A stretch of DNA of 64,000 bases from Pseudomonadota bacterium. GTDB lineage: Bacteria > Desulfobacterota > Desulfovibrionia > Desulfovibrionales > Desulfomicrobiaceae. Below, in pieces: positions 45,541 through 54,906 of this stretch (its first letter is position 1; each line of letters begins with the position of its first letter). The notes under the pieces are model-generated. The model ran no database searches and had not been told where the DNA came from. It saw nothing but the letters and a program-made list of their open reading frames with translations. Where the stretch lies: assembly GCA_018902545.1 (NCBI GenBank), contig JAHIQM010000011.1, positions 62,001-126,000 on the forward strand, read 5' to 3'. The position numbers were made by a program, and so were the translations under genes.

Positions 45541-45987
45541 ATGAATGAATTTTTTCAGATGCTTAAAAAAGATCATGTTGAACTTAAGGGGATTCTTGGA
45601 CAGCTTGTAGAAGCTAAAGAACCGAAGAAGCGTGAGGAGTTGTTCCAAAAGCTTAGAGAAGAGCTGGTGCCTCACATGAAAGCCGAGGAAAGCACCTTCT
45701 ATCCACCCTTGATGAAGAAGAAAGAGGCACGCGAAGATGTTATGGAAGGGGTAGAGGAGCATCACGTTTCCGATCTCGTCCTTAAAGAACTGGAGAAGAT
45801 GCCGAAGGGTGAGGAAAAATGGGGCGCGAAGATGGGCGTATTCAAAGAACTCGTGGAGCACCATATCAAGGACGAGGAGAGCAAGGTATTCAAGAGCGCG
45901 GAAAAGGCACTGGACCCAGACGAGTTTCAAGCCATCATGGCCAAGTTTGACCAGGAAAAGCAAAAAATCAAAAAGACCTTGAAATAG
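45541..45987 (+). CDS. Hemerythrin-like HHE-domain protein
   Basis: A 148-residue all-helical protein with MLKKDHVELKGILGQL, LVPHMKAEESTFYPPL, VEEHHVSDLVLKEL and LVEHHIKDEESKVF. These carry the His and Glu residues of a di-iron hemerythrin cation-binding domain. Such proteins bind O2, NO or iron. A ribosome site (AAAGGAG) precedes the ATG at 45541. It follows the membrane-protein set by about 150 bases. Function in O2 or redox sensing is inference. Confidence 0.85.
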   Translation: MNEFFQMLKKDHVELKGILGQLVEAKEPKKREELFQKLREELVPHMKAEESTFYPPLMKKKEAREDVMEGVEEHHVSDLVLKELEKMPKGEEKWGAKMGVFKELVEHHIKDEESKVFKSAEKALDPDEFQAIMAKFDQEKQKIKKTLK

Positions 45988-46215
45988 CCAGGCGGGGTGA
46001 GAAAACGGCTCGGCGAGGTTGATGCGTCGGACATTGACGCGATTTACTTCGATAAAAGCCTATTATCTTGCCCCATATAAGATGGCTTTCGCGCTGCTGC
46101 TGGAAACTCTAAAAACGCGTGAAGGCCGAGGGCGCCGAGTGTCGGCTAGTGGAGGCGAAGCTTTTGCAGACCATCGTTATTGACAAGGTCAAGACGGACA
46201 AGAGGATTACAAAAC

Positions 46216-47760
46216 ATGGACAGCAATTCCGGACAAACCACATCGATCTGGATGGCAACAGCGCAAAAGCCTGAATCCGCTCCGCTTAGCGAGAATATGC
46301 ATGCTGATGTGTGTATTGTTGGCGCCGGGATAGCGGGTATGACAACCGCATATTTCCTGTCGCGCGCGGGCAAGGCTGTGATTGTCTTGGATGATGGGCA
46401 CATTGGGGGAGGGATGACAGCGCGTACGACGGCGCATCTTTGCAATGCGATTGACGACCGCTATTTTAAGATCGAGCATCTTCACGGCGAAAAGGGGGCG
46501 ATGCTCGCGGCCGAGAGCCACACGGCGGCGATTGATCGCATTGAGGCCATTGTCGTTGAAGAAGGAATTGCCTGTGAATTCGAGCGCCTCGATGGCTACC
46601 TCTTTGTCCCGCCAGATGACTCTAAAGATGTGCTCGAACGTGAGCTTAAAGCAGCACATCGCGCCGGACTCACGGATGTTGACCACGTCGGGCGGGCACC
46701 AATCGATGGCTTCGACACCGGTATGTGTTTGCGCTTTCCGCGGCAGGCCCAGTTTCATCCCATGAAGTATCTGGACGGACTAAAGCACGCTATTGAACGC
46801 AACGGTGGTCGCATCTTCACGGGAACACATGCCGGTGAAATAGAAGGCGGCGCCAATGCGCGGGTCGAAACAGACACTGGCTTCGCGGTGACTGCCGATG
46901 CTATCGTGATAGCTACCAACACTCCAGTCAACGATATCGTTACCATTCACACCAAGCAGTATTCTTATACCACCTATGTTATCGCCGCGCGGACTCCACG
47001 TGGTTCAGTTACAAGAGCGCTCTACTGGGATACGGACGATCCGTATCACTACGTCAGAGTGCAGAGTGTTTCCGCCCAAGATGGTGACGAGTACGATCTT
47101 CTGATCGTCGGCGGCGAAGATCACAAATCGGGACAGGCAGACGACGGTGATCTGCGCTACGCAAATCTTGAAGAGTGGGCACGGGAACGATTCCCGATGA
47201 TTGAGCGTATAGAAATGCGTTGGTCTGGTCAGGTCATGGAGCCTGTTGACGGCCTGGCTTTCATCGGGCGCAACCCCGGAGATCCGCCAAACGTCTATAT
47301 CATAACGGGTGATTCGGGGATGGGCATGACGCATGGCACCATTGGCGGAATCCTTATCACGCAATTAATCGTGGGGGGCCCATGCCCTTGGGAGTCGCTT
47401 TACGATCCTTCACGAATAACCCTTCGCGCTTCGCTTCAATATGCCCGGGAGAATTTCAATGTCGCCGTGCAGTATGTTGAGGGCTATTTGAGCGGCGGTG
47501 ACGTTGACTCGCTCGAAGAGATTGCTTCCGGAGAAGGCGCAATCGTTCGTCGCGGGATTGCGAAGGTCGCTGTTTACCGTGATGAAGATGGAACCTTGCA
47601 TGAACGTTCGGCCGTGTGCCCACACCTCGGGTGTATCATCGGTTGGAATACTTCGGAGAAGACCTGGGATTGTCCGTGTCACGGTTCACAATTCGACTGC
47701 TATGGCCAGGTCATTACCGGGCCAGCGAACAGTGACCTTGAGAGTGCGAAAGAAAAATAG
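46216..47760 (+). CDS. FAD-dependent oxidoreductase fused to a Rieske [2Fe-2S] domain
   Basis: A 514-residue protein. N-terminal FAD fold (VCIVGAGIAGMTTAYFLSRAGK) of the DadA/glycine-oxidase-like group, with GGGMTARTTAHLCNAIDDRY and DGLAFIGRNPG. The C-terminal Rieske domain begins about residue 420 and has CPHLGC...CPCHGSQFD, giving the two Cys and two His of the cluster. The start ATG at 46216 is chosen because it aligns with the family; no strong ribosome site. Substrate unknown; electron transfer from flavin to the Fe-S cluster is likely. Confidence 0.87.
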   Translation: MDSNSGQTTSIWMATAQKPESAPLSENMHADVCIVGAGIAGMTTAYFLSRAGKAVIVLDDGHIGGGMTARTTAHLCNAIDDRYFKIEHLHGEKGAMLAAESHTAAIDRIEAIVVEEGIACEFERLDGYLFVPPDDSKDVLERELKAAHRAGLTDVDHVGRAPIDGFDTGMCLRFPRQAQFHPMKYLDGLKHAIERNGGRIFTGTHAGEIEGGANARVETDTGFAVTADAIVIATNTPVNDIVTIHTKQYSYTTYVIAARTPRGSVTRALYWDTDDPYHYVRVQSVSAQDGDEYDLLIVGGEDHKSGQADDGDLRYANLEEWARERFPMIERIEMRWSGQVMEPVDGLAFIGRNPGDPPNVYIITGDSGMGMTHGTIGGILITQLIVGGPCPWESLYDPSRITLRASLQYARENFNVAVQYVEGYLSGGDVDSLEEIASGEGAIVRRGIAKVAVYRDEDGTLHERSAVCPHLGCIIGWNTSEKTWDCPCHGSQFDCYGQVITGPANSDLESAKEK

Positions 47761-47953
47761 GAGGTTGAGCGAAAAAAAACACTGCAAGGGGATTAAGAGA
47801 TGCCACAAAGTGATTAATCACGTATAATGAGAAACAGAAACGTTAGGCCGAACACATTGAAGCGGCTATGATGATCGCGGCGTCCCGGAAGATGTGGCTC
47901 ATCGGCGCGTCTGGGCGATGGCCCCTTGTCTCTCCATTTGCAACAGGTTCACA

Positions 47954-48778
47954 ATGCAGATAAAAACGATAATGACCAGATCCGCCTCCAGTGCTTCCGC
48001 TTCCTCCTCTGACACAAGCTTGAAAACACACTTGCTGAGGATCGCGGCAGGAATTGCTTTGGTTGGCCTGATCCTCTTAGTGCTCGTCTATTTCGATCTC
48101 CACGAGCAGTTGGTCGTGTTGCTGGAGTGGATCGACGCGCAGGGTGCGATGGCAGGGGTCTACTTCATCCTGCTGATGGCGGCGGTGGTGGTACTGCTGC
48201 TGCCGGGCTTCTTCCTTACCACTGGTGCAGGCTTTGTGTTCGGCGTCCTCGAAGGAACCGTGCTGGTCGTTGCGGGCACCGTCATTGGTGCGTCCCTGGC
48301 CTTCCTGATCGCACGCCACCTGTTCGGCGAACGTGCCTCGAAGTTCATCGTCAGCCGCAGCAATCTGCAGGTTGTCAGTGACGAAATGGCGCGTCACGAC
48401 CTCAGAATCGTAATGCTCACCCGGCTGATCCCGTTCTTCCCGGGCAAGATTTCCAATTATTTCTTCGGCCTGACAAAGTTCACCTTCAAGGGTTTCGTGC
48501 TCGGCTCGCTGATCGGTTTCATTCCGTTTTCACTGCACAATGTCTACCTGGGCTCGATCACCGCCGACCTGGCAAGCCTGAGCCGGGGCGAGGTGGAGCG
48601 TTCGCTGCTGCAGTGGACGCTCTATGGCCTTGGGCTCGTCGCGACGATCGTTGCGCTGCTTTATTTCAACAATCTGGCGCGACAGGCTCTGGCAAAGTAT
48701 TCGCAGGAAAGCGGCAGTGTGCAAGGCGGCAAGCCCGTGCCTGAAGCAGGGGCAGAAGCCGTCAAGGACAGCTCATGA
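47954..48778 (+). CDS. TVP38/TMEM64 (SNARE-associated/DedA-like) membrane protein
   Basis: A 274-residue protein with about six hydrophobic segments. LLPGFFLTTGAGFVFG and LTRLIPFFPGKISNYFFGLTK are hallmark motifs of the TVP38/DedA superfamily, thought to scramble or flip lipids. The ATG at 47954 has only AACAGG upstream; ATG at 47972 is also possible. The stop overlaps the next start by ATGA (48775-48778). First gene of a closely coupled operon that looks G+C-rich. Confidence 0.82.
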   Translation: MQIKTIMTRSASSASASSSDTSLKTHLLRIAAGIALVGLILLVLVYFDLHEQLVVLLEWIDAQGAMAGVYFILLMAAVVVLLLPGFFLTTGAGFVFGVLEGTVLVVAGTVIGASLAFLIARHLFGERASKFIVSRSNLQVVSDEMARHDLRIVMLTRLIPFFPGKISNYFFGLTKFTFKGFVLGSLIGFIPFSLHNVYLGSITADLASLSRGEVERSLLQWTLYGLGLVATIVALLYFNNLARQALAKYSQESGSVQGGKPVPEAGAEAVKDSS

Positions 48779-51039
48779 AATTTTCGAAATGGTCCTTTTT
48801 GCAATACATCATCACCCGCGCCGCGCGCCGCCAGGGCTTCCTGGATCCGATCGAACTGCTCGCGCGCCTGCGCAGTTTCGCGCAGCCCTCCGAGGTGGGC
48901 GAACCGGTCGAACTCTTGCGTGCCGGCGTCGTGTTCCATGCGCGCGGCCTGATCAATAGCCGCGTGATCCAGTACAACCTCGACTGGGTGTGGCCCTACT
49001 GGGTCGAGCGCCAGTACAACCCGCATGACGAATCATTCATCCCACGCGCATTTTCAGTTTCGCATATCAATCTCACCCATCGCAACTGGACCGCGCTTGG
49101 CTATCCCGACTGTGAGGAATTTCCGTTGGTCGATCCGCGCGGCCTCCTGACGCCCTGCCTGGACGGCTGGTCGCTCGATGGCTGGGTCTGTTCGGAAGAG
49201 GGCGGCAACCTGTTTCCGTCGCGTACCATGGCCGGCACCCAGCAGCAGGACATGTCCAGCGGCCTGGCGATCACGACACGGGTCCAGCAGAGTGGCCTGC
49301 TTTTGAACAGCACGGCGAGCGTTGAACTCGAAGACGGCATGCCAGTCTGCGTGCTTACGCTGACGGCGCGCGCCGACAGTCCCGCCTGGCTGGTGCTCGC
49401 CTTGCGCCCGGCCAATTCGGAAGGCGTCAGCTTTATCAATGATGTGGTTCTTTCCCCTGATCGCAAGACCTGGGTCGTGAACGACAAACAGACCGTAGCG
49501 TTCAGTGCGCCGGCGGAGCGCCACCTGGTATCCGACTATGGCCATGGCGATGTCGCCCTTCATTTGAAGCAGGCGCCTGCCCTCGACGCGCTCGATGAGA
49601 GCAGCGAGGGCAACTGCAACCGTGGCATGGTGACGGCGGCCGCGCTGTTCGCGATACCCGAAGGCAGCGAAAGGATTTTGACTGCCCGTATTCCACTGTC
49701 GCACAAGGCACCCGTGCTGGCGGAAAATGCCTGGCCGGACCTGCGCGCAAGCGCGTGCACGCTGCAATGCCCCGATCGCAAGTATCAGGAGCTCTACGAC
49801 GCGGCGATCACGTCGCTGATTCTGCACTCGCCGGGTGATGTGTATCCGGGACCATCGACCTACAGGCGTTTCTGGTTTCGCGATGCCGCCTACATCATTC
49901 ACGCCCTGCTGTCCGTGGGTCTGGAAGCGCGTGCCAAACGCGCGCTGAACCGCTTTCCTGAACGGCAAACCCAACTTGGCTATTTTCGTTCGCAGGAAGG
50001 CGAGTGGGATTCCAACGGCGAGGTCCTGTGGATTTTGCATCGCTACCAGCAGCTCACCGGCAAGAAACTGGCTGCTGACTGGCACAACGTGATTGCCCGC
50101 GGCGCGCGCTGGATCATGCGCAAGCGGCTTTCCGGCACGCTCGATGCGCCACATGCAGGCTTGCTGCCAGCCGGGTTCAGTGCCGAGCACCTCGGTCCAA
50201 ACGATTATTACTACTGGGACGACTTCTGGGGCATCGCCGGGCTGCATTGCGCCAGCGACATGGTCCGCAGCCAGGATGCCGAAATGGCAGCCGAGTTCAC
50301 GCACGCCGCCGAAGATTTCACTGCGGCGGTGGACCGCAGCCTGGCCTCCTGCGCGCAGCGGCTGGGACGCCCGGGCATGCCGGCTTCGCCTTACCGGCGG
50401 CTCGATTCCGGTGCCATTGGTTCACTCGTGTCCGGCTACCCCTTGCAGCAGCTTGTTGCGGATGACCTACGGCTGCTCGACTGCGCGGAATATCTGCTCA
50501 AAGACAGCTTCATCGATGGCGCATTTTTCCAGGACATGATCCATTCCGGTCTGAACGCGTATCTGACCTTGCATGTGGCGCAGGTGTTGCTGCGTGCTGG
50601 CGACCCCCGGTATGAGGAGCTGATGGACGCGGTGGCCGACCTCGCGACGCCGACGGGCCAATGGCCTGAAGCGATTCATCCGCGAACCGGAGGAGGGTGC
50701 ATGGGCGATGGCCACCATGTGTGGGCAGCGGCCGAGTGGGTCCTCATGGTGCGCAACTGCTTTGTACGCGAAGAGGGCGACCGCCTGATTCTGTGCGCAG
50801 GTATTGGCGAGCGCTGGCTGCAGGGCAGTCCCGTGGTATTCGGGCCCGCTCCCACCAGCTTTGGTCCGGTGTCGATTACCTTAAGTCCGCTCTCGGATAC
50901 CAGCATTCAAATCGTTCTGCAGACGGCATGGCACGCCCAGGAACCCGCCATCGACGTGCGTCTTCCCGGCTATGAGCCTGTCACCCTTGAACGCAATGCT
51001 ACCAACGTGATTCTGACAAAAGAGGAAATCCCTGCATGA
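48775..51039 (+). CDS. Six-hairpin glycosidase-like protein (GH15-like)
   Basis: A 754-residue protein. The C-terminal two thirds has the (alpha/alpha)6-barrel pattern: STYRRFWFRDAAYIIHALLSV, EWDSNGEVLWILHRYQQLTG and DYYYWDDFWGIAGLH, with DGHHVWAAAEWVLM near the end. The N-terminal part is beta-rich. This looks like glucoamylase- or trehalase-like enzymes acting on alpha-glycosides. No signal peptide, so cytoplasmic. Start and stop both overlap neighbours by ATGA, indicating strict coupling to the membrane protein and glycosyltransferase. The substrate is unknown. Confidence 0.75.
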   Translation: MKFSKWSFLQYIITRAARRQGFLDPIELLARLRSFAQPSEVGEPVELLRAGVVFHARGLINSRVIQYNLDWVWPYWVERQYNPHDESFIPRAFSVSHINLTHRNWTALGYPDCEEFPLVDPRGLLTPCLDGWSLDGWVCSEEGGNLFPSRTMAGTQQQDMSSGLAITTRVQQSGLLLNSTASVELEDGMPVCVLTLTARADSPAWLVLALRPANSEGVSFINDVVLSPDRKTWVVNDKQTVAFSAPAERHLVSDYGHGDVALHLKQAPALDALDESSEGNCNRGMVTAAALFAIPEGSERILTARIPLSHKAPVLAENAWPDLRASACTLQCPDRKYQELYDAAITSLILHSPGDVYPGPSTYRRFWFRDAAYIIHALLSVGLEARAKRALNRFPERQTQLGYFRSQEGEWDSNGEVLWILHRYQQLTGKKLAADWHNVIARGARWIMRKRLSGTLDAPHAGLLPAGFSAEHLGPNDYYYWDDFWGIAGLHCASDMVRSQDAEMAAEFTHAAEDFTAAVDRSLASCAQRLGRPGMPASPYRRLDSGAIGSLVSGYPLQQLVADDLRLLDCAEYLLKDSFIDGAFFQDMIHSGLNAYLTLHVAQVLLRAGDPRYEELMDAVADLATPTGQWPEAIHPRTGGGCMGDGHHVWAAAEWVLMVRNCFVREEGDRLILCAGIGERWLQGSPVVFGPAPTSFGPVSITLSPLSDTSIQIVLQTAWHAQEPAIDVRLPGYEPVTLERNATNVILTKEEIPA

Positions 51040-52331
51040 ACATCGCTATACTCACCAATACCTTTACGCCGCATGTGGGGGGCGTGGCGCGCTCGGTGGA
51101 AGCGTTCGCAAAGGCGTACCAGGAGCTCGGTCATCGTGTACTGGTTGTGGCGCCGGAATTCGAGGATGCGCCGGAGCACGAAACCGATGTCTTCCGCATT
51201 CCCGCGATCCAGCATTTCAACGGCAGTGACTTTTCGGTGGTGCTGCCGATACCGAGTGGACTGTACGACAAAATGGACGAATTCAATCCCGACATCATCC
51301 ACTCACAGCATCCCTTCCTGCTGGGCATGACTGCGGTGCGGATTGCGCGAACGCTCGACCTGCCGCTGGTGTTCACCCACCACACGCTTTACGAGCAGTA
51401 CACGCATTATGTTCCGGGCGATTCGCCGACGATGAAGCGTTTCATCATCGAGCTGTCCACCCGCTATGCGAATCTCGCCGATCAGGTGTTTGCGCCCAGC
51501 GAGAGTCTTCGTGACATGCTGATCGAGCGTGGTGTCACCTCACCGGTGTTGGTGGTCCCGACAGGCGTCAGCGTGGAGCGTTTTGCATATGGCAAGGGCT
51601 CAGACTTCCTGATGAAAAAGCAGATTCCCGAAGATGCGTTCGTGGTCGGGCATATGGGACGGCTGGCCCCTGAGAAGAACCTGGAATTTCTCGCCAGGTC
51701 GGTTTTGGCCTTCATGAAAGAGCATGGCGAGGCGGTGTTCCTGCTGGTCGGCGCCGGACCGTCGCAGGAGACGATTGAGCAGCTCTTTGCCGAAGCGGGC
51801 ATGAGCGACCGCCTGTACATGTGCGGCGTGCTGGAGAAGGACGACCTCGCAGATGCGCTCAATGCGATGAGCGTGTTCGCGTTTGCGTCGAAAAGCGAAA
51901 CCCAGGGCATGGTCCTGACCGAAGCGATGGCTGCAGGCCTGCCGGTAGTTGCGCTCGATGCGCCAGGCGTCAGGGAAGTCCTCGTGGACGCGAGCAACGG
52001 GCGGTTGCTCAGGGTGGAAACGGAGGAAACCTTCGCCGCAGCCCTTCAGTGGGTGCATGCGCGCTCAAGCGACGAGAGAGCCGCTCTGATCGCTGCCGCA
52101 CGCACCACGGCCGAAGCCTTTTCCATGGCCGCCTCCGCGCGCAAGGCGCTTGCGGCGTATGAAAACCTGCAGCCCGATCCGGCCACCCGGCATCATGAGG
52201 ATGAACTCGGCTGGGACCAGATCAGGGCCCGCATCTATGCCGAGTGGGATATTCTGAAGACGGTTGCGCAGGCTGGCGATGAAGCCCTAAGCGAGAGCTT
52301 CTCCGTCTCCGATGAGGAGGTGAAGGAATGA
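51036..52331 (+). CDS. Glycosyltransferase family 4
   Basis: A 431-residue GT-B fold protein. The N-terminal glycine loop is TPHVGGVARSVEAFAKAYQELGH. The C-terminal half has VGHMGRLAPEKNLEFLARS and FASKSETQGMVLTEAMAAGLPVVALDAPGV, the nucleotide-sugar site. It resembles mannosyl- or glucosyl-transferases acting on lipid acceptors. Starts with a 4-base overlap with the glycosidase gene. A product lipid that the neighbouring phosphodiesterase could modify is inference. Confidence 0.88.
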   Translation: MNIAILTNTFTPHVGGVARSVEAFAKAYQELGHRVLVVAPEFEDAPEHETDVFRIPAIQHFNGSDFSVVLPIPSGLYDKMDEFNPDIIHSQHPFLLGMTAVRIARTLDLPLVFTHHTLYEQYTHYVPGDSPTMKRFIIELSTRYANLADQVFAPSESLRDMLIERGVTSPVLVVPTGVSVERFAYGKGSDFLMKKQIPEDAFVVGHMGRLAPEKNLEFLARSVLAFMKEHGEAVFLLVGAGPSQETIEQLFAEAGMSDRLYMCGVLEKDDLADALNAMSVFAFASKSETQGMVLTEAMAAGLPVVALDAPGVREVLVDASNGRLLRVETEETFAAALQWVHARSSDERAALIAAARTTAEAFSMAASARKALAAYENLQPDPATRHHEDELGWDQIRARIYAEWDILKTVAQAGDEALSESFSVSDEEVKE

Positions 52332-52395
52332 TGCGTCCGGATGAACGTGGCACTGCCATTTCAGGGCGAGTCTGTGGCGGCAAGAGAGCCACTGC

Positions 52396-54906
52396 ATGAT
52401 CGGCAGGATCGAGGCGCGTCTGCGCCTGCTGCGCCGCAAGTTCAGCCGTACGCACTGGCTGCTGCGCTTCCTGCATCTGTCGGTGTCCGAGGGGCCTGCG
52501 AATCGGCCCGGCCTGGTGATGGTGCAGATCGACGGCCTGTCTCTGGACCAGTTCAACCACGCCTTGGACAAGGGTAAGCTCCCCTTCCTGAAGCGCCTGA
52601 TCAAACGGGAACACTACCAGGTGCATACGCAGTATTCAGGCTTGCCGTCTTCGACTCCCGCCGTGCAGGGAGAAATTTTCTACGGGATAAAAACCGTCGT
52701 GCCGGCTTTTTCGTTCCTGGACCGCGAGAACGGTCAAATGGTCCGCATGATCGAACCGACGACGGCGCAACAGATGGAAGAAGAACTGCACAAGCAACTG
52801 GCCAGGGACGGCGTCGATTCGCTTTGCACGGGCGGCAGTTCGTACTCGAATATTTTCGGTGGCGGTGTGGACCCGGATGAAGCGCATTTCTGCGCCTCTT
52901 CATTGGGCTGGGGTTCCGCGCTGCGGGCCGCCAACCCCTTCGCGCTGCTGTTCATGCTTGTCACCAACATAAATAGTGTGCTCAGGATCCTGATTCTGCT
53001 GGTCGTGGAACTGGTGATAGCGCTGGTCGATTTGGTTCGTGGCCTGTACGACGGCCGCAATTACATCCGCGAACTCAAATTCATCCCAGCCCGGGTTGCG
53101 GTCTGTGTCTTGCTGCGCGAACTGTGTGTGATCGGCGGCAAGATGGACATACAGCGCGGTCTGCCGATCGTGCACATCAATTTTCTGGGCTATGACGAAC
53201 AGTCTCACCGCCGCGGGCCCGACTCAAAATTTGCCCACTGGACCCTCAAGGGCATCGACAACGCCGTGAAACGACTGTGGCACGAGGCCGCCCATGCGCA
53301 CAGACGGGATTATGAAGTGTGGGTCTATTCCGATCACGGCCAGAGCCGGGCCACATCCTATTTCAAGCTGCAGGGCTACGATATCCTGGAGGCAGCCAGT
53401 GCGGTGTATGCTGGCCTCGATGAAAGCGTGCCGATTGTCGCAGACAGGAAACGCGGGCTCAGTGAAGAAGCACAGCGAGCCAGGTTGCTCGGCGGCCGCA
53501 AGGTCGAACAGCTGTTCTCAGCGGAGAACGGCAGCGGCGAGAGCCACGAGAAGGTGCAAGTCGTCGGGCTTGGTCCCGTAGGCTTTGTCTATTTTCCCGA
53601 ACCGCTGGAGCAGGCCGAACTGGGCCGTGCAGCGCAAGCCCTCGTCACCCGGCACAAAGTGCCCGTGGTCGTCACCAGCGGCGGGGAAGAGCAATTGCGA
53701 GTCTGGACCGCAGCCGGGGAGTTCCTGCTGCCGCAACAGACCGCTGAGCTGTTCGGCGAGGATCATCCATTCATCGATGTCATCGGTGAAGATCTGGAAA
53801 GACTGTGTCGTCATCGGCATGCGGGAGATCTGACCCTGCTCGGTTGGTGCAAGGGCGTTGCGCCGATCACCTTCACCGATGAAAACGGCTCGCATGCGGG
53901 GCTGACGCCTGAGGAAACGCGGGCCTTCAGCCTGCTGCCCATTGATGCGCCGCTACCGGACAGCACGCGTGGTTATTACCGGCCATCCGAGCTGCGCGAA
54001 GCGGCACTGCACCACCTCGGCCGCCCGGCACCGGCGACTCTCGCGAGACGGACGCGGGCCAGGGGCGACAGTCCGGCTCCTCATCCGGAACAATTGCGCG
54101 TGATGACGTACAACGTGCATAGCTGTGTCGGCGTCGACGGCAAGCTTGCCTTGGAACGCATTGCGCGTGTCATCGCCCGTGCCAAACCGGATGTGGTGGC
54201 CCTGCAGGAGCTCGATGCAGGCCGCAAGCGCACGGGCGGCGAAGATCAGGCGAAACGGATCGCGGACTATCTGGAGATGCAGTACCACTTTTATCCCCAT
54301 ATTCATGCTGAGGATGAAAAATACGGCGATGCGATCCTGACGCACCTGCCGATGCGCGTCATCAAGACCGGGACATTGCCTGGACATCTGCCGGGTGGGA
54401 AGCTGGAACCGCGCGGCGCGCTCTGGGTTGCGATCGATCTGCACGGCACTGAGGTGAATATCATCAACACGCATCTGGGACTTTCGTCACGTGAACGCAT
54501 GCTCCAGATCAAGGCCTTGCTGGGCGATGAATGGCTGGGCCGACTGAACGCAGACCAGCCGGTGATCCTGTGCGGCGACTTCAACTGCGTGCCGTCATCG
54601 AAGGGCTACAGGCTGCTGTGCAGCAGATTCCTCGACGCGCAGGCGGAACTCAAAGAGCATCGGCCAACCTGCACGTTTTACAGCCGCCTGCCGAGCTTCC
54701 GGATAGACCATGTGTTCATCCAACCCGGCATCCGGGTGACCGGCATCACGGTGCCGTGCTCGGAACTGGCCAAGGTCGCCTCTGATCATCTTCCGCTGAT
54801 CGCAGATCTCACGATTCCTTGCCCGGGCTCAGCGTTTCGCGATGATCCACATGGCATGGACGATACACGGGATATGGCTGCACGATCTCGGGGGGGCGCA
54901 CAATGA
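52396..54906 (+). CDS. Phosphodiesterase (alkaline phosphatase superfamily)-EEP fusion
   Basis: An 836-residue protein. Residues about 35-500 belong to type I phosphodiesterase/nucleotide pyrophosphatases: VMVQIDGLS (metal Asp), SGLPSSTPAVQGEI (nucleophile region), NFLGYDEQSHRRGP and VYSDHGQSR. A hydrophobic stretch near 195-215 (ILILLVVELVIALVDLV) may anchor it. Residues about 570-820 form an endonuclease/exonuclease/phosphatase domain with MTYNVHSCVG, ALQELD, HLGLSSRE, CGDFNCVPSS and SDHLPLIADL. Joining two different phosphodiesterases suggests sequential cleavage of one phosphodiester or phospholipid headgroup. The stop overlaps the next start by ATGA. Confidence 0.85.
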   Translation: MIGRIEARLRLLRRKFSRTHWLLRFLHLSVSEGPANRPGLVMVQIDGLSLDQFNHALDKGKLPFLKRLIKREHYQVHTQYSGLPSSTPAVQGEIFYGIKTVVPAFSFLDRENGQMVRMIEPTTAQQMEEELHKQLARDGVDSLCTGGSSYSNIFGGGVDPDEAHFCASSLGWGSALRAANPFALLFMLVTNINSVLRILILLVVELVIALVDLVRGLYDGRNYIRELKFIPARVAVCVLLRELCVIGGKMDIQRGLPIVHINFLGYDEQSHRRGPDSKFAHWTLKGIDNAVKRLWHEAAHAHRRDYEVWVYSDHGQSRATSYFKLQGYDILEAASAVYAGLDESVPIVADRKRGLSEEAQRARLLGGRKVEQLFSAENGSGESHEKVQVVGLGPVGFVYFPEPLEQAELGRAAQALVTRHKVPVVVTSGGEEQLRVWTAAGEFLLPQQTAELFGEDHPFIDVIGEDLERLCRHRHAGDLTLLGWCKGVAPITFTDENGSHAGLTPEETRAFSLLPIDAPLPDSTRGYYRPSELREAALHHLGRPAPATLARRTRARGDSPAPHPEQLRVMTYNVHSCVGVDGKLALERIARVIARAKPDVVALQELDAGRKRTGGEDQAKRIADYLEMQYHFYPHIHAEDEKYGDAILTHLPMRVIKTGTLPGHLPGGKLEPRGALWVAIDLHGTEVNIINTHLGLSSRERMLQIKALLGDEWLGRLNADQPVILCGDFNCVPSSKGYRLLCSRFLDAQAELKEHRPTCTFYSRLPSFRIDHVFIQPGIRVTGITVPCSELAKVASDHLPLIADLTIPCPGSAFRDDPHGMDDTRDMAARSRGGAQ

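Noticed and set aside
46020-46033. GGCGAGG-like spacing resembling a sigma54 element before the FAD-Rieske gene.
   Set aside because: Only the GG and GC dinucleotides match; the rest of the -24/-12 consensus is missing.
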